A stretch of DNA of 64,000 nt from Rhyacophila brunnea (GCA_022495005.1 JAGYXB010000101.1:248001-312000); one strand, 5' to 3'; positions 1-10,389 are shown, counted from the first letter of the stretch. Numbers and translations are program-made. The notes: a model not told the origin generated them from the sequence alone.

Positions 1-399
1 AATCTTCGTCCATCTGGAGCGATCCTGCGATGATATTGTCGCTCCATCTGGACGGCGCACATCCTCGTGACTCTTCGACGCCACCAGATATCACTATTCT
101 CTCCAGGCGTCACACGTACCTACATATAAAAAATATTCCAGATTGTGTAGGCGAAGGATGCGTTTTTTGATAAGATTATGCCATATTGGATAAATAAAGA
201 CGTAGTGTAAACAATCTACCGACGGGTGTTTTGTTCTAGTGACGTTTGGTCTGTCTACTATCAGTGCATAATACACTATTTCTTTTATTCAACGAATAAA
301 ACACAATATTTGAGAATGTAACATTCTATATATTGAACATACATAATCATGCATATACCTACACACTAGAAAAATCATTTTGTAGAAAAAAAATACGAC
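1..399. other. Left-edge stretch without a recognised gene
   Basis: The first 100 bases are relatively GC-rich. Read on the minus strand they give a short reverse-transcriptase-tail-like string (…QDRSRW…), which is too short to call. The rest is AT-rich with no repeat seen elsewhere in the window. Confidence 0.4.
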
Positions 400-460
400 A
401 CCCGACGGGACTTGAACCTCGCCAGTATGCAACTGGTGCGTTGCCCATCAGGTGGCCATT
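400..460 (-). repeat. Degenerate tRNA-like sequence (SINE head or tRNA pseudogene)
   Basis: The minus strand carries a B-box-like GGTTCAAGTCC and a 4-bp stem (CCAG/CTGG) around a 7-nt loop with GCA in the anticodon position. The T stem pairs poorly and no acceptor stem is visible, so this is not a functional tRNA. It directly abuts the AT-rich repeat at 454-522. Confidence 0.4.
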
Positions 461-522
461 AGATATAATTAACATGTTATTTAAATGTAGTAATTAAATA
501 TTAATTAAAAGGTCTGCAGTGA
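454..522 (+). repeat. AT-rich dispersed repeat, copy 1
   Basis: This is a block of about 70 bp beginning GGCCATTAGATATAATTAAC and ending near GGTCTGCAGTGA. Recognisably similar blocks lie at 21928-22006, 36948-37022 and 51708-51785. The flanks differ between copies, so this may be the conserved tail of a short retroposon. Its family is unknown. Confidence 0.6.
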
Positions 523-672
523 ATGGGTACGGGCATCTTACTAAGATACGACGATTTGAACTAGTAGTTGTTACATGAAAATGCTTATCGAATGATTGTA
601 TCTGTTTATATGCTTACTTTAGTAAAATATGATATTTTTATGTTCAGTAAATACATACTTACTTAAATTAAA

Positions 673-1455
673 AATAATTACAAGATAAAAAGAACTTTTT
701 ATATACCACGTTTTTAAATTTTCTGTTGAATCATATCTATAAACTTGACAATAATTCTTTCAGACCATGTCCGATCCTAATAGGATCATATGGGCCTCCA
801 CAGAGTAGAGGTTTGTATTAACAGATTTTGTTTTTTACGAGAAATGGATGTCAGCCACTTGCTCAACCTATTAGGTCCATACCCTGACTCACACACAAAT
901 TGATAAACAATATGTGTACTTGCCAGACCCAGGATTCGAACCCGAGACCCACGGCGTGATAGTCCAACGCTTAAGGCTCGCGGCCACCGCGACAATAATT
1001 CTATGTACCTATTAATAAATACTTTTTTTGTACCTGATAGAAATACTGAATAAATATAGAATACTGAAATGTCATTTTGACATTTCATATTGATTTCCAT
1101 AGTAACGCACGTATATAATATTATCTAATAATTTAGTTGCTAGGACCCTCTTAGCAACCAATAATAGTGTTTTATTTTTTACTATTTTTTTCCGAAATTA
1201 CTTTCCATACTAAACAGAATTAACTGAAAATGAATTCAATTCTGCTAAAATGGCTAAAAGTATTAAAAGAATGCATTGTCGTCGTGTTCAGATATATTCC
1301 AAAAGTTTCAAATGTCTAGCTAGTCAGGAAGTTAGTTAAACGTCTTCAATCGTTCAATACAAATCTTGGACAAACAATAAAAAAATTGTACTGGACACAC
1401 GAGAAAAAATTCGTACTGGACAAACAAGAATACGACCTAATAAAAACGTGGTAAA
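673..1455 (+). repeat. ACGTTGTAA-ended interspersed element, copy a (with SINE insertion)
   Basis: One of seven copies of a noncoding element (others at 22593, 34604, 37917, 44099, 52504 and 58928). The plus-oriented consensus starts near AATAATTACAAGATAAAAAG and ends near GCTAAGAAAAACGTTGTAAT. Both ends begin TTACAA when read inward, suggesting short imperfect TIRs. Shared internal blocks include ATTGATTTCCATAGTAACGC and AAATGTCTAGCTAGTC. A SINE at 759-990 interrupts this copy. No coding capacity was seen. Confidence 0.75.
759..990 (-). mobile_element. tRNA-derived SINE with 12-bp target-site duplication
   Basis: The tRNA-related head is at the right end on the minus strand. It has a Ser/Leu-like A-box region (GTGGCCGCGAG) and a perfect B box, GGTTCGAATCC (reverse complement at 932-942). 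The element is flanked by identical GACAATAATTCT at 747-758 and 991-1002. The same repeat at 58928-60073 carries the uninterrupted junction. A related copy lies at 2311-2513. The body downstream of the tRNA head is shared between the two copies, including CACAGAGT and GCCACTTGCTC blocks. Confidence 0.85.
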
Positions 1456-2310
1456 ATACAGGAGACGAAACAAAATTGAAATCCAAGACCCGTAAATATC
1501 ACTTTTTTAGTATTTTTTTCGATTACAGCAACAACAGGCAACCTTTGCCACCGACCTGTGAAAGGACATGCTGCTTTCGTAATTTTAACACCGTATTTAT
1601 AATGCCTATTTAGATAACAAATCACGAAAAGTTACATATATTTTTTCCCCATGTACCTATTAGGATAAACGGCATGTATGATTGTGGAGTTCTGACTTTT
1701 CTTCTCATTTTTACCACGTAATTGTCTATCATTACGATAATATTATTATGTAGCTATATTCTTTAGGTATTTCGGGTCGTTTAACGTTTGACTATTTTAC
1801 GATAAGAACTTTAATAATATAAATATTATGTCAAATTGGCCACACTGTCAAACTGTCACCTTTAGCATTCTTTTTTAACTGACTGATAAAATTATAAGTA
1901 CCTACTTATATTATGTTTCATAATTAGTGTTATTAGTAAATTAGTTTATAAAAAAAATATTATCAAAATAGATCACTCAACTATTATGTTATTATAGTAG
2001 TACTTAGTATCGCTTTTTAAATCAATATAATAATGTAATATGTATGTTTAATTTATTTTTATTCTAAAAAGGTGAAAGGTTGCCATGGTCTCATTCAACT
2101 GTGATTTGAAAATAAATGTTGCGTAATGTAGACACACAATAAAAAGAAGAATTCATTGTTGTAATATGTAGTAGGAAGAAGGTAGTATTGAGGTGGGGCT
2201 TTTAGGGATGCCTCTCGAATCTGGATATCCATAGTTCTTCTACTTCTTCACTTTATACGTTCCGTCTGAGAAGAACACAAGTATTATTATTTAATTTTTT
2301 TCATATAATT
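1456..2310. other. AT-rich intergenic stretch
   Basis: No long frame, tRNA or repeat shared with the rest of the window was recognised. The content is AT-rich with homopolymer tracts. Confidence 0.4.
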
Positions 2311-2513
2311 CAATCCTAAAGAGATTGTATGGGTCCACAGAGTTGAGGTTGTATTAGCAGATTTTTGCTTGTACGAGAAATAGATGTTAGCCACTTGCTC
2401 GATCTATTAGGTCCAAACAAACTGAAAAACAACATGCGAATTTGACAGACCCTGGATTCGAACCCGGGATCCATGACAATTTAAAGGTTGACGCGTAACC
2501 GCTCGGCCATCGT
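2311..2513 (-). mobile_element. tRNA-derived SINE, second copy
   Basis: It is homologous along its length to the SINE at 759-990. On the minus strand the head reads GATGGCCGAGCGGTTA (A box, Ser/Leu-type) followed by GGGTTCGAATCC (B box). The tail includes the same CCACAGAGT and GCCACTTGCTC blocks. No target-site duplication was found, and a MITE at 2522-2731 lies immediately next to its head. Confidence 0.75.
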
Positions 2514-2521
2514 GGGCATTA

Positions 2522-2731
2522 AGCCGCGTTGACACGGTCCAAGTACGATCCAAGTACACTTGGACCGAGTGCCATCCAAGCGACAGCTTCATACTAATTA
2601 TTCCTTCCCAAGTTAACTTGGATGAGTAGGACGCGGTATACGCAGGAATAAAAGATGTCTCATACGAGTGCACTTGGATGGCACTCGGTCCAAGTGTACT
2701 TGGATCGTACTTGGACCGTGTCAACGCGGCT
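2522..2731. mobile_element. 210-bp MITE with perfect 59-bp TIRs and TTA duplication
   Basis: Bases 2522-2580 and 2673-2731 are exact reverse complements over 59 positions, starting AGCCGCGTTGACACGG. TTA flanks both sides (2519-2521, 2732-2734). A 3-bp TTA/TAA duplication is typical of PIF/Harbinger, though the termini alone do not prove that superfamily. The arms contain repeated CCAAGT(A)C motifs. The identical arms suggest a recent insertion or gene conversion. Confidence 0.85.
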
Positions 2732-3044
2732 TTAGCAAGAATTACTATCAATTATTAAGTATATACTTGGCTCTTCAAATTTATATTGTTTATTGTGATT
2801 TTTGTATATATTTAGGGATTGCCTATTTAGATGACAACAGTAAAAAATTTTGCAATGACATTAATATTGTGAATGAGTTCAACGTTTATCTACACATGAC
2901 TATTTTGTAAAATAAATCTACCTTACTGTAGAGTGTAGAATAACAACTTCTAAATACAATTGGATCCAAATTAGTATAGTGTATTTTTATTAAATATTCA
3001 ATAATGTGAAGGTTTCAAAAATGCGGCGACCGCATACATAGGCC

Positions 3045-3451
3045 CATGGCCTCCACATCCTGAAGCGGGCCCCCAGGCTAGGATGTTTGGCGGGCCCCCC
3101 TACCTATCACTAAGGGTAAAGGCAATGTGACGCGCTACATTAGCGTTTTCCATGGAGTACGCGGTAAAATTAAGGTGTATTTTTATCAATTTTTTGTATT
3201 TTTAATATGTACTTACATCCATTTGAATTACGGAGTTGTCGTGTATTGGCACACAGTTAAAAATTGCATTATACAATGAAATATTCTAATAATTAACAAA
3301 TATTGAAGTAAAATAGCGCCGCAGGCGACTTTTTTTTTACTATTAGAGCAATTTTATGGTTTGTGTTTATCTCACTCATCTGGTCGGCTCTTCCTGAGCC
3401 CGGGCCCCTAGGCTAGAGCCCTGTCAGCCCCCCCCCCTTGTGGGGGCCATG
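3045..3451. mobile_element. CATGGCC-ended hAT-like MITE, copy 1
   Basis: The ends are CATGGCCTCCACATCC and (reverse complement) CATGGCCCCCACAAGG. It is flanked by exact 8-bp duplications, CATAGGCC at 3037-3044 and 3452-3459, which is hAT-type target duplication. It shares GC-rich ends, TAGCGCCGCAGGCGACTT and ATCCATTTGAAT with the copy at 7026-7413. It has no coding capacity. Confidence 0.85.
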
Positions 3452-3459
3452 CATAGGCC

Positions 3460-4801
3460 GCATTACTTCTTTGAATGTATACGCTTATTTTCTATCTAGT
3501 GTATCTGAGCGGCACTCACATGTTCTGACGGCCAATCGACGGCCGATCACTGCCACCTGAGGATAACAAAACCATTCCTTGTGTCTGCCGCCGTCCTCAA
3601 AGCAGAGTATCTCTCGTAGGTTCAAATGTATTAAAACTCAGTGGACATAAGATGTAGTTTGGTGAGAAGCATTTGTATTTTTTTTTTATTATTTTGTGAG
3701 TTTCAGTCAAGATAACTACTATTTAGAGCTAAACATTTAAAATATTAATTATACTAGCATCACCTGACAGTCGCGTAGGTAACAAAGTCCAAAACAAACC
3801 TTCTTAAGTTCATGTTAAAGCGTGGACCCAATTAGTTACGCGAATGGCTCACAACCAACCATACGTCGTAAAAATATATGAGATAGGTAAGTACATAGAA
3901 ACTGTGAAGGTTCATATTAACCTAGGCGTTAGACATAAGACATAGCATAAGACCCCGATTCCCATATTGATTCCCTAGCCCCGATCAATGCTAACTTCAG
4001 ATTCGTGCCGGTTAAAGAGCCACTTATTACATTTTATGGAAGGTGCCAAGAGCCAGGCTTTCGCTAGTGAACTCGTAAATATGCGTCGTATTGCCATGCT
4101 ACACGCTCCAATGGGCGGCTGTTAGCTGGAGGCTTCCGCCCACTCTGTGCTCGAACTCGTATTCCGCCTTGTTGACTACTGCCGCCCACCTTGCTGTCAA
4201 ATAAAGTCGCCGACAACTGAAATGGCTTAAGTCCATTTAGTAAAACATAGACAATACACTTTTCCAATCGCGCGTCTATTAATTTCGTGGCGCTGCTAGT
4301 AGCGCTAGCAGCTTTTTTCTAAAGGTACAAATACATTATAACCGCGTTATGTGCTATCACGTGCTATCACAGTAACCTGCAGCTGCTGGAAAAAAGGCTG
4401 TAATATCGTTTTTCTTGGTATTTAAAATGTTATAAGACTGATGCCCCCCATCCCGTAGCACATTTTGAACCTTTAAACGTTTAAAGTGTATAAACGAGTA
4501 TAAAACCGTTTACAAACATTTGTATTTTTATACAAATGACTTTTTTTGTGTTCCGCCGCAAATGGAAAACATATTGTGCAAATGTACTGCCAAACGCGTG
4601 GCAAAAGTGTGGCCACGCTTGGTGTCGTTGGAGTTTTGTTATTTTGATTAAATCGCGCAAAATTGTTCGCAAAACAACATGTCCAAACTACTTTGAACTT
4701 GATATCAATCTTTTCAGGCGTGGACATGCGTTGAGTTTCAAACAATAATTACGCACGATCATTTTGTATAGCGGCAACAGTTTTCAAACCATTGTATAAT
4801 T
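3460..4801. other. Gene-poor stretch with a moderately GC-rich segment
   Basis: The segment 4010-4320 is richer in GC and CpG than its surroundings (CCGCCCACC, AATCGCGCG, GTAGCGCTAGCAG), resembling an old exon or promoter, but no frame in it is recognisable. The minus-strand frame at 4473-4745 (90 codons) matches no family I know. Confidence 0.3.
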
Positions 4802-5056
4802 TCGTCTCTGTTCTGGCAGAACACACTAACTGGAGAATACTAGTTTTGAGTAATTTGACTTTGAAGTTGTTAAAATGTTTGAAATGGTCTGTCATGTGAA
4901 TTTATTAAGTAAGTAAAAATGATGACTTTAAAGTAAAGACTGTTTATTTATTAAGAAGGTTTCCAGACGGTAAAGTTTGAAATAAGGAACATTTTGGTAT
5001 AACTAACTCAATATGTCATTTTTTCGAATTAGTGTCTTCTGCCAGAACAGTGACGA
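4802..5056. mobile_element. TCGTC-ended MITE (CTGTTCTGGCAGAA family), copy 1
   Basis: The TIRs are TCGTCTCTGTTCTGGCAGAA and, inverted, TCGTCACTGTTCTGGCAGAA. It is close to identical to 31286-31542 over its whole length. TA flanks the second copy, consistent with a TA-target (Tc1/mariner-like) MITE. In this copy the flanks are TT and T. Confidence 0.8.
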
Positions 5057-5724
5057 TTTGTTTGCCGGTATATTATGTTAAGTATTGGTCTGGAAGTCTG
5101 GACCCAAACTCGGTCCCATGGTAGGTGCAGTGAGTAAAGTTGCTCATATATTATTCTGTTGTGGACAAGTATGGTATCTCTATTTTCAGCTAGAAGTGAC
5201 TTAGGCCATTTCGCGTCTGAAAGACCCAAATAATGTCGATATAACTCAGAAACAAAACACCGTATCTAATTATTACCAAAGGTAACCGCACGTGCGTTCT
5301 ATCCTGAGAAATGTAATTTTTGCCAGTTCTTGTACACTACTTTGTACAATATTTTGAAATACGTAGAAAATTAAGCGGGGAAATTTCTATTCAATAGGCC
5401 CAAAATTATTTTATATTTATACAATATAATTGCATTGAAGTGAGATGAACATTAATGAATTTTGTTTCCAATATTGAGCGGTTCATAACAATGTAATATA
5501 CACAATTATGAATACCCATGATTGGAGCACAGTTTCAAATTATTTATCTATATATATTGACATCATAATATTAGAATCAATGTATCGTACATGATTAGCA
5601 AGATTAGCATTTTTTTTATTAAATACAATGTATGTAGGACTCATCGGCCTACCAGACCAATCCACGCCTTGGTAGGTATATTTCAACCATTTCACAAATT
5701 TATAACACTATAATACTTACTTCT

Positions 5725-6095
5725 TTACAAGAGCATACTTCAGTGAAACGGCAAATAATTTTCAGCAATAGGTGGGACGTAATTTTGCATGTGTTGCCAG
5801 TCGGAGAGCGATAGACCTGTTTGCACGTCAATCTGTTTTGTGATGGCGTCGGAGGAATTAATTCTTAAATCGTGTAAAGATGACTAAAAAATGTTACGTA
5901 TTTACTCGAAAAACAAAACATGTCAATGAATATATTATTATTATTACTTAAATAACAATAAACATAACATTAAATGGACGCATGTTGAATTTTTATGACA
6001 AATTACGTTTTGTTCGTCACGCGTCGTTTGCACAATCTGTGCGTTGCGTAGTCACGATCGTTTTAGACCATGCCTCAACTGAGGTATAGCGTTAT
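5725..6095 (+). mobile_element. TTAA-target MITE, family copy A
   Basis: The body matches the six-copy TTAA family: inner blocks GTGAAACGGCAAATAATTTT, GAATTAATTCTTAAATCGTG and CAACTGAGGTATAGC. Its terminal TTAA sites have mutated to TTAC and TTAT, so this is an older copy than B, D, E and F. Confidence 0.75.
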
Positions 6096-6173
6096 AATAA
6101 CTGGGTGTATAGGCGAGAACTTGCTATATTTTGTGTCGGTGTGGATTTACCATAGGTGAGTGTATATTATAGT

Positions 6174-6262
6174 GCCTAAAGATACCGAAAGGCGAAACCC
6201 AGGTCACAAAAATTACTCAAATGGAATAGTACAAAACTTAAATCAATTAGAATTTTAATTTG
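6174..6262 (+). repeat. GGCGAAACC dispersed repeat, copy 1
   Basis: It shares AGGCGAAACC and GAATAGTACAAAACTTAAAT with 56010-56098 (same strand), and its second half with 36241-36305 (inverted). No termini were recognised. Confidence 0.55.
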
Positions 6263-7025
6263 ATAGTCATTAAATGGAACTAACCTGGGGATGAGGCAAA
6301 ATATAATATACTTACAAGAATAATGGTCCCCCTAAATTTTGCGTAATTTTGGGAATTTTATAGTTTTATTGGTGTTTTTAATCTATATGGAGATTCCAAT
6401 TAAAATTGTATGGAATAAGTGATACCTACTTGGTAATCTAATTGTAGCTAATTTGTCAAAAATCGACTATAATCTTTGTGATTTTCCAGCAAAATTTATT
6501 TAATTTGCATGTGTCTGCCAGTGGCGAAGGGTTAAGGTAGGTTGTTAAGATCCGTCATAAATAGTGCACACTAAACTTTGTCAGTCATACATTGAAATAA
6601 GACTACAATTTACGGATGATGTTGGTTAGTTTTTATAATTCAATTCAACCCTGTGAGAGACAAACCATACTAGTGATAATAGTAAAAAATCTCTAAAATA
6701 TCAAAATTATGCAATTAAATCATACATACTTCTGGATATTTTATAGATAGAATAATATTTTTTAACTATTATAAATTGGTTTAGGCATAGTTTAATGAAC
6801 TTAAAAAATGAACCAACAATATGTGTAATACATATTAAGTATGTACCTAGTATTAATCCAACGAAAACGTGTGCACAATTTTTTCGTATCGCCCAAAGTA
6901 CACCAAAACTATTATGGTTTGGTTTAGGCAGGTTTAATTGATTTTTGAAAACTAACCAATACCGTCTGTAAATTACGAACGACTAACAAAGCTTAATGTG
7001 CACTATTTATCGCGGATCTTAACAG

Positions 7026-7413
7026 CATGGCCCCCGCATCTTGAAGCGGCCCCCCAGGTTAGGATCTTTGGCGGACCTCCCTATCTATCGCTAAAGATAA
7101 AGGCAGTGTGACGCTTTACAGTAGGTGTACCAAACAGTGTACGCGGTAAAATTAATGTCTGTATTTAGTGTTTTTTGTATATTTTAATACATCCATTTGA
7201 ATCATGGAGTTGTCGAGTATTGATACAGAATTAAAAATTAAATCGTACAACCATATAATTTTAAACAATCACAATATTGAAGAACAATAGCGCCGCAGGC
7301 GACTTCATTACCATTAAAGAGAATTTGTGATGTCTGTTTATATCACTTATCTGGTCGACTCGCCACGCCGGGTCCTTTCTGAGCCCTGCCAGCCCCCCTT
7401 TGTGGGGGCCATG
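7026..7413 (+). mobile_element. CATGGCC-ended hAT-like MITE, copy 2 (nested)
   Basis: The ends are CATGGCCCCCGCATC and GTGGGGGCCATG. Its 8-bp duplication is CTTAACAG: intact at 7018-7025 on the left, and on the right split into C (7414) and TTAACAG by a later TTAA-element insertion (remainder at 7725-7731). It matches 3045-3451 over its whole length. Confidence 0.85.
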
Positions 7414-7414
7414 C

Positions 7415-7728
7415 TTAAGACGATACATCAGAGAAACGGCAAATAATTTTCAACTAAGTACCTATAGGCGCGACGAAATTTTGGACTCGCTGGCATTCGG
7501 AGAATGAACTTCGAGATGTGAATACGTCAATCTGTTTCGTGATGGCGACGGGGGTATTAATTCTTAAATCGTGTAAAGATGACTAAAAACGTTACCCACT
7601 TACTTGAAAAAGTAAAATGTCAATGAATATATTATTATTGTTACTAATAGAACATTAAATGGACACATGTTGGATTTCGCCTAGCCACGATCTTTTTAGA
7701 CCCTGCCTCAACTGAGGTATAGCCTTAA
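7415..7728 (+). mobile_element. TTAA-target MITE, family copy B (inserted in a TSD)
   Basis: It begins TTAAGACGATACATCAG and ends CTGAGGTATAGCCTTAA, with TTAA at both ends. It sits inside the right-hand CTTAACAG duplication of the preceding hAT-like MITE, so it arrived last. It belongs to the same family as 20903, 30085 and 38984. Confidence 0.85.
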
Positions 7729-7762
7729 CAGCCTACCTCCACCCTTTGCTACTGGTGTATGC

Positions 7763-8184
7763 TACTAGATGTCTCTAGTGCAGTTTACACTTCAACTTAT
7801 TATAAATTCTTCTTGAAAATACGTACTTAGTTATGTCAGATATTGCGATGTAAATAACTTGAGACGAAAAGTGTGCTTTCACCACACTGCACTTTGATAA
7901 CATACGCTGTGGCTAGTGATAGCTGTTATCTGTGGGTACCAGTGAGGCAATGACATTTGAGTTTGTTATTATAATAACTTAAGTACTTAGAATTTAGATG
8001 TCACATTATTACATAATTATATCTAAGTGTTATACGTATATTGGTAGGTATATAATTTATTGGATTTCTTATGTAGGTATTCATGTATAGAAATTTTTGC
8101 TAAAGTGAAATAATTGTATACTTACTTATCTATACATAATTCGGAAATATCTCCTAAAATACGTATTAGAAAAATTCCCGAAAA
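7763..8184. other. AT-rich stretch without a recognised feature
   Basis: No frame, repeat or RNA gene was recognised. Confidence 0.4.
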
Positions 8185-8265
8185 AATATAGTGCCAGACA
8201 GGAGTCGAACCTGTATCCATCAGATTCTGGCCAATATGCTTTAGCTTATTGACGAAATTAACTGT
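8185..8265 (-). repeat. tRNA-like sequence with intact T arm
   Basis: The minus strand shows ACAGG-TTCGACT-CCTGT, a perfect 5-bp T stem with a standard loop, ending CTGGCAC before an oligo-T run. No complementary 5' acceptor strand or good anticodon stem is present. It is a tRNA pseudogene or SINE head, not a functional tRNA. Confidence 0.45.
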
Positions 8266-8309
8266 AATGAATGAATTATGCATGTTCAATAATTAGCAAT
8301 CAAGGTAAC

Positions 8310-8615
8310 TAGCTACTTAGTAGTTTTAATTCAACATAATGTATTCTTTATTGCGGATTGAGAATTACCATGCCTAAGGCTTTATATAAAATAAAGAAAC
8401 TCTTTTTTCGTTGTAACTTAAACATATGCACGATTAAATCGTTATTTACGTCTGCATATTTACATTCTCACCAACTATTAAATCATAATATAATCATTTA
8501 AATATCTAAATAATAATATTAAATATTTTTAGTAAGTACCTGTAAGTAGGTACCTAACGTCTATTTATTTTCGAATTCCGTGGCGTCCAGTTGTCCGGTT
8601 CCAAATCGTCCTAGA
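8310..8615 (-). repeat. Truncated inverted copy of the 53.5-kb TIR element
   Basis: The sequence runs antiparallel to 53455-53765 with only scattered differences. Shared blocks include GTATTCTTTATTG, CACGATTAAATCG and CGTGGCGTCCAGTTGTCC. It keeps one terminus (ending CGTCCTAGA at 8615) and lacks the other. Confidence 0.75.
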
Positions 8616-8762
8616 CCCAAAATATCGCAGCATTTTGGGCTCGTATCTCGTAAAGTACATGTGCAATATTAATTCATCACATTTCAAAGATTGACCCATT
8701 AGGATTTTAATAAGCTTTATTAACTATTTTGCCAACATTCCATTCAAATTTCAAATTATTAA

Positions 8763-10389
8763 GGGCGGACGTGCTCAGCGTGGGTTAAAATGGAGCTTTT
8801 ATTCTATTTTCAAAGCATGACGTTCCTTAAACGTTGTTGATAATCTATTTATATAATTTTGAAGCCTTATTAGCCTTTATATTTATTTTAAACATTTGAT
8901 GACTGCATAAAGTATTTTTATTGCATAAAATAGTATTCTTTTAAATTTCTCGCTCTAATGTTTTAGAATATAGTCATATTTCAGTACATAAATGTGCAGT
9001 GGTGTTAAGATTTTTTACATTTATTAATTTTAAACGCATTTATAAGACCATTAGTATAATTTATGTCGTCGTTATTATAGTGAAATATTTACGATAAAAA
9101 ATTATATTGATAATCTCTGTGATCCCAAATTTGACAAGAATTAGGCATTTTATTATTCAAAAAATGGGCAAGATTAACACATTTAGAGATAATTCTAAAA
9201 ATACTTATTATAAGCTATGTCTTTGACCATTCAAGTGTGATAAACATCCTACGAATAATGATTGCTTTATAATAATTATTAGGGCCCGGATTTATATGCT
9301 AGTGCATGTTTTGTTAGGATGTATGCACAGCTATAAGAGTTGCACAGAAATCTGTTTTGAAAGACACAGAATCCAAAAATAAAATTTTATTGTGCATATA
9401 AATTCATATTTGAGACGTTAGAGCATATTTGAGACATTAGTGCATATTTCATAAATTAAAGGCATATTTTAGAGCTTTTGAATGTATAATTTAAGTTTTT
9501 TTTAAATTATTTTATCGAAATATAACTAAGTTAGGAAGAAAGATAGTTTAGATGCACTTGCATTTTTAATGCCATCTCCGAGCTGTGGATTTATCAGTGG
9601 AAAAAGTGAAGTCAATTCGGGAACTATTATGTAAAGTTTGCCCAAGTGGACGTTGAGAGGTAGTTTTCCGCATATAAACAAAATACTGACAGATACTTAT
9701 GCGGAAAAATTTAATGCCAGAGCATAATATTGAAAAGAAATAATGTATTTTTTTTTCTGGCAAAAAACAGAAAATAGTATTTAGGAATAATTAAGTGTGT
9801 CGTTTTTGTTTTTTAAGTTATGTTTGGTTTACATTGCATTTATTATTCAATTATTTGTAGGTACTTGTGAAAAAACTATTTTGAAAATTGTAATTGATTA
9901 ACTTTATTATATTCTTTGTTTGTGTTTTTTGTTCTGATATCGTATTATGTTGAAAAATTATTAACTAGTTATTCGATTTTTGTCAGTAATATTGGGTAAA
10001 GTGGGTATTTACAATTTTTTCCCACAAAAAATGACAATTTTTAACTGCATATTTCTTCGGTTTTAGTGCATATTTTATTGATTTTAAGTGCATACGTGCA
10101 TGCATATAACCATGTTTTTTGTTGCATACAAATCCGGTCCCTAATAATTATTGACCTAAGAATAAGGTAGTGTTTTTTTGAAATACGCCATTTCTTTTGG
10201 CATTCCCCAGTGGTTAAGCTACAACATACGGCTGTAGCCATAAATTGACAAACTAAAACTGAAGTAGGGAGTAAGAACATGTTAACGCGCGTGTTTGAAC
10301 ATGTACCTAACCGAAAAAAAAATCTTTTTTTTTAAAGGTACATGTTCAAACACGGGGTCCATTTTGACCTACGCTGAGCATGTCCGCCC
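8763..10389 (+). mobile_element. TTAA-target element, GGGCGGACATGCTC TIR family, copy 1
   Basis: TTAA sits at both edges (8759-8762, 10390-10393). The TIRs are GGGCGGACGTGCTCAGCG and its inverted counterpart GCTGAGCATGTCCGCCC. The left arm (about 660 bp of pre-insertion sequence) is homologous to the arms of the palindrome at 42277-43649. Here the right arm is short, so this may be the simpler progenitor form. A hAT-like element (9280-10143) is inserted. The TTAA target suggests a piggyBac-like transposase acting in trans, but the termini are not the classic piggyBac ones. Confidence 0.8.
9280..10143. mobile_element. TAGGG-ended hAT-like element with GCATATT subterminal repeats
   Basis: The TIRs are TAGGGCCCGGATTTATATGC and (inverted) TAGGGACCGGATTTGTATGC. 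An exact 8-bp duplication, ATAATTAT, is at 9272-9279 and 10144-10151. The uninterrupted site is visible in the paralog near 42800. Several GCATATT motifs lie within about 200 bp of the left end and 100 bp of the right end. The short minus-strand frame at 9566-9763 is not recognisable as transposase. Confidence 0.85.

Larger units (their letters stand above)
6519..7754 (+). mobile_element. CAGTGGCGAAGG hAT-like element, host of a nest
   Basis: The left end is CAGTGGCGAAGGGTTAAGG. The right end, after removing two inserts, is CAGCCTACCTCCACCCTTTGC plus ACTG. The flanks are GTGTCTGC (6511-6518) and GTGTATGC (7755-7762), an 8-bp duplication with one mismatch. Relatives lie at 27101, 41440, 48231 and 63863. 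They share the inner block GTGCACACTAAACTTTGTCA and mirror-image subterminal AAACC/GGTTTAGGCA blocks. No transposase was recognised, so it is non-autonomous. Confidence 0.85.

Noticed and set aside
400..460. Functional tRNA-Cys on the minus strand
   Set aside because: GCA falls in the anticodon position, but the T stem has only two pairs and no acceptor stem can be formed.
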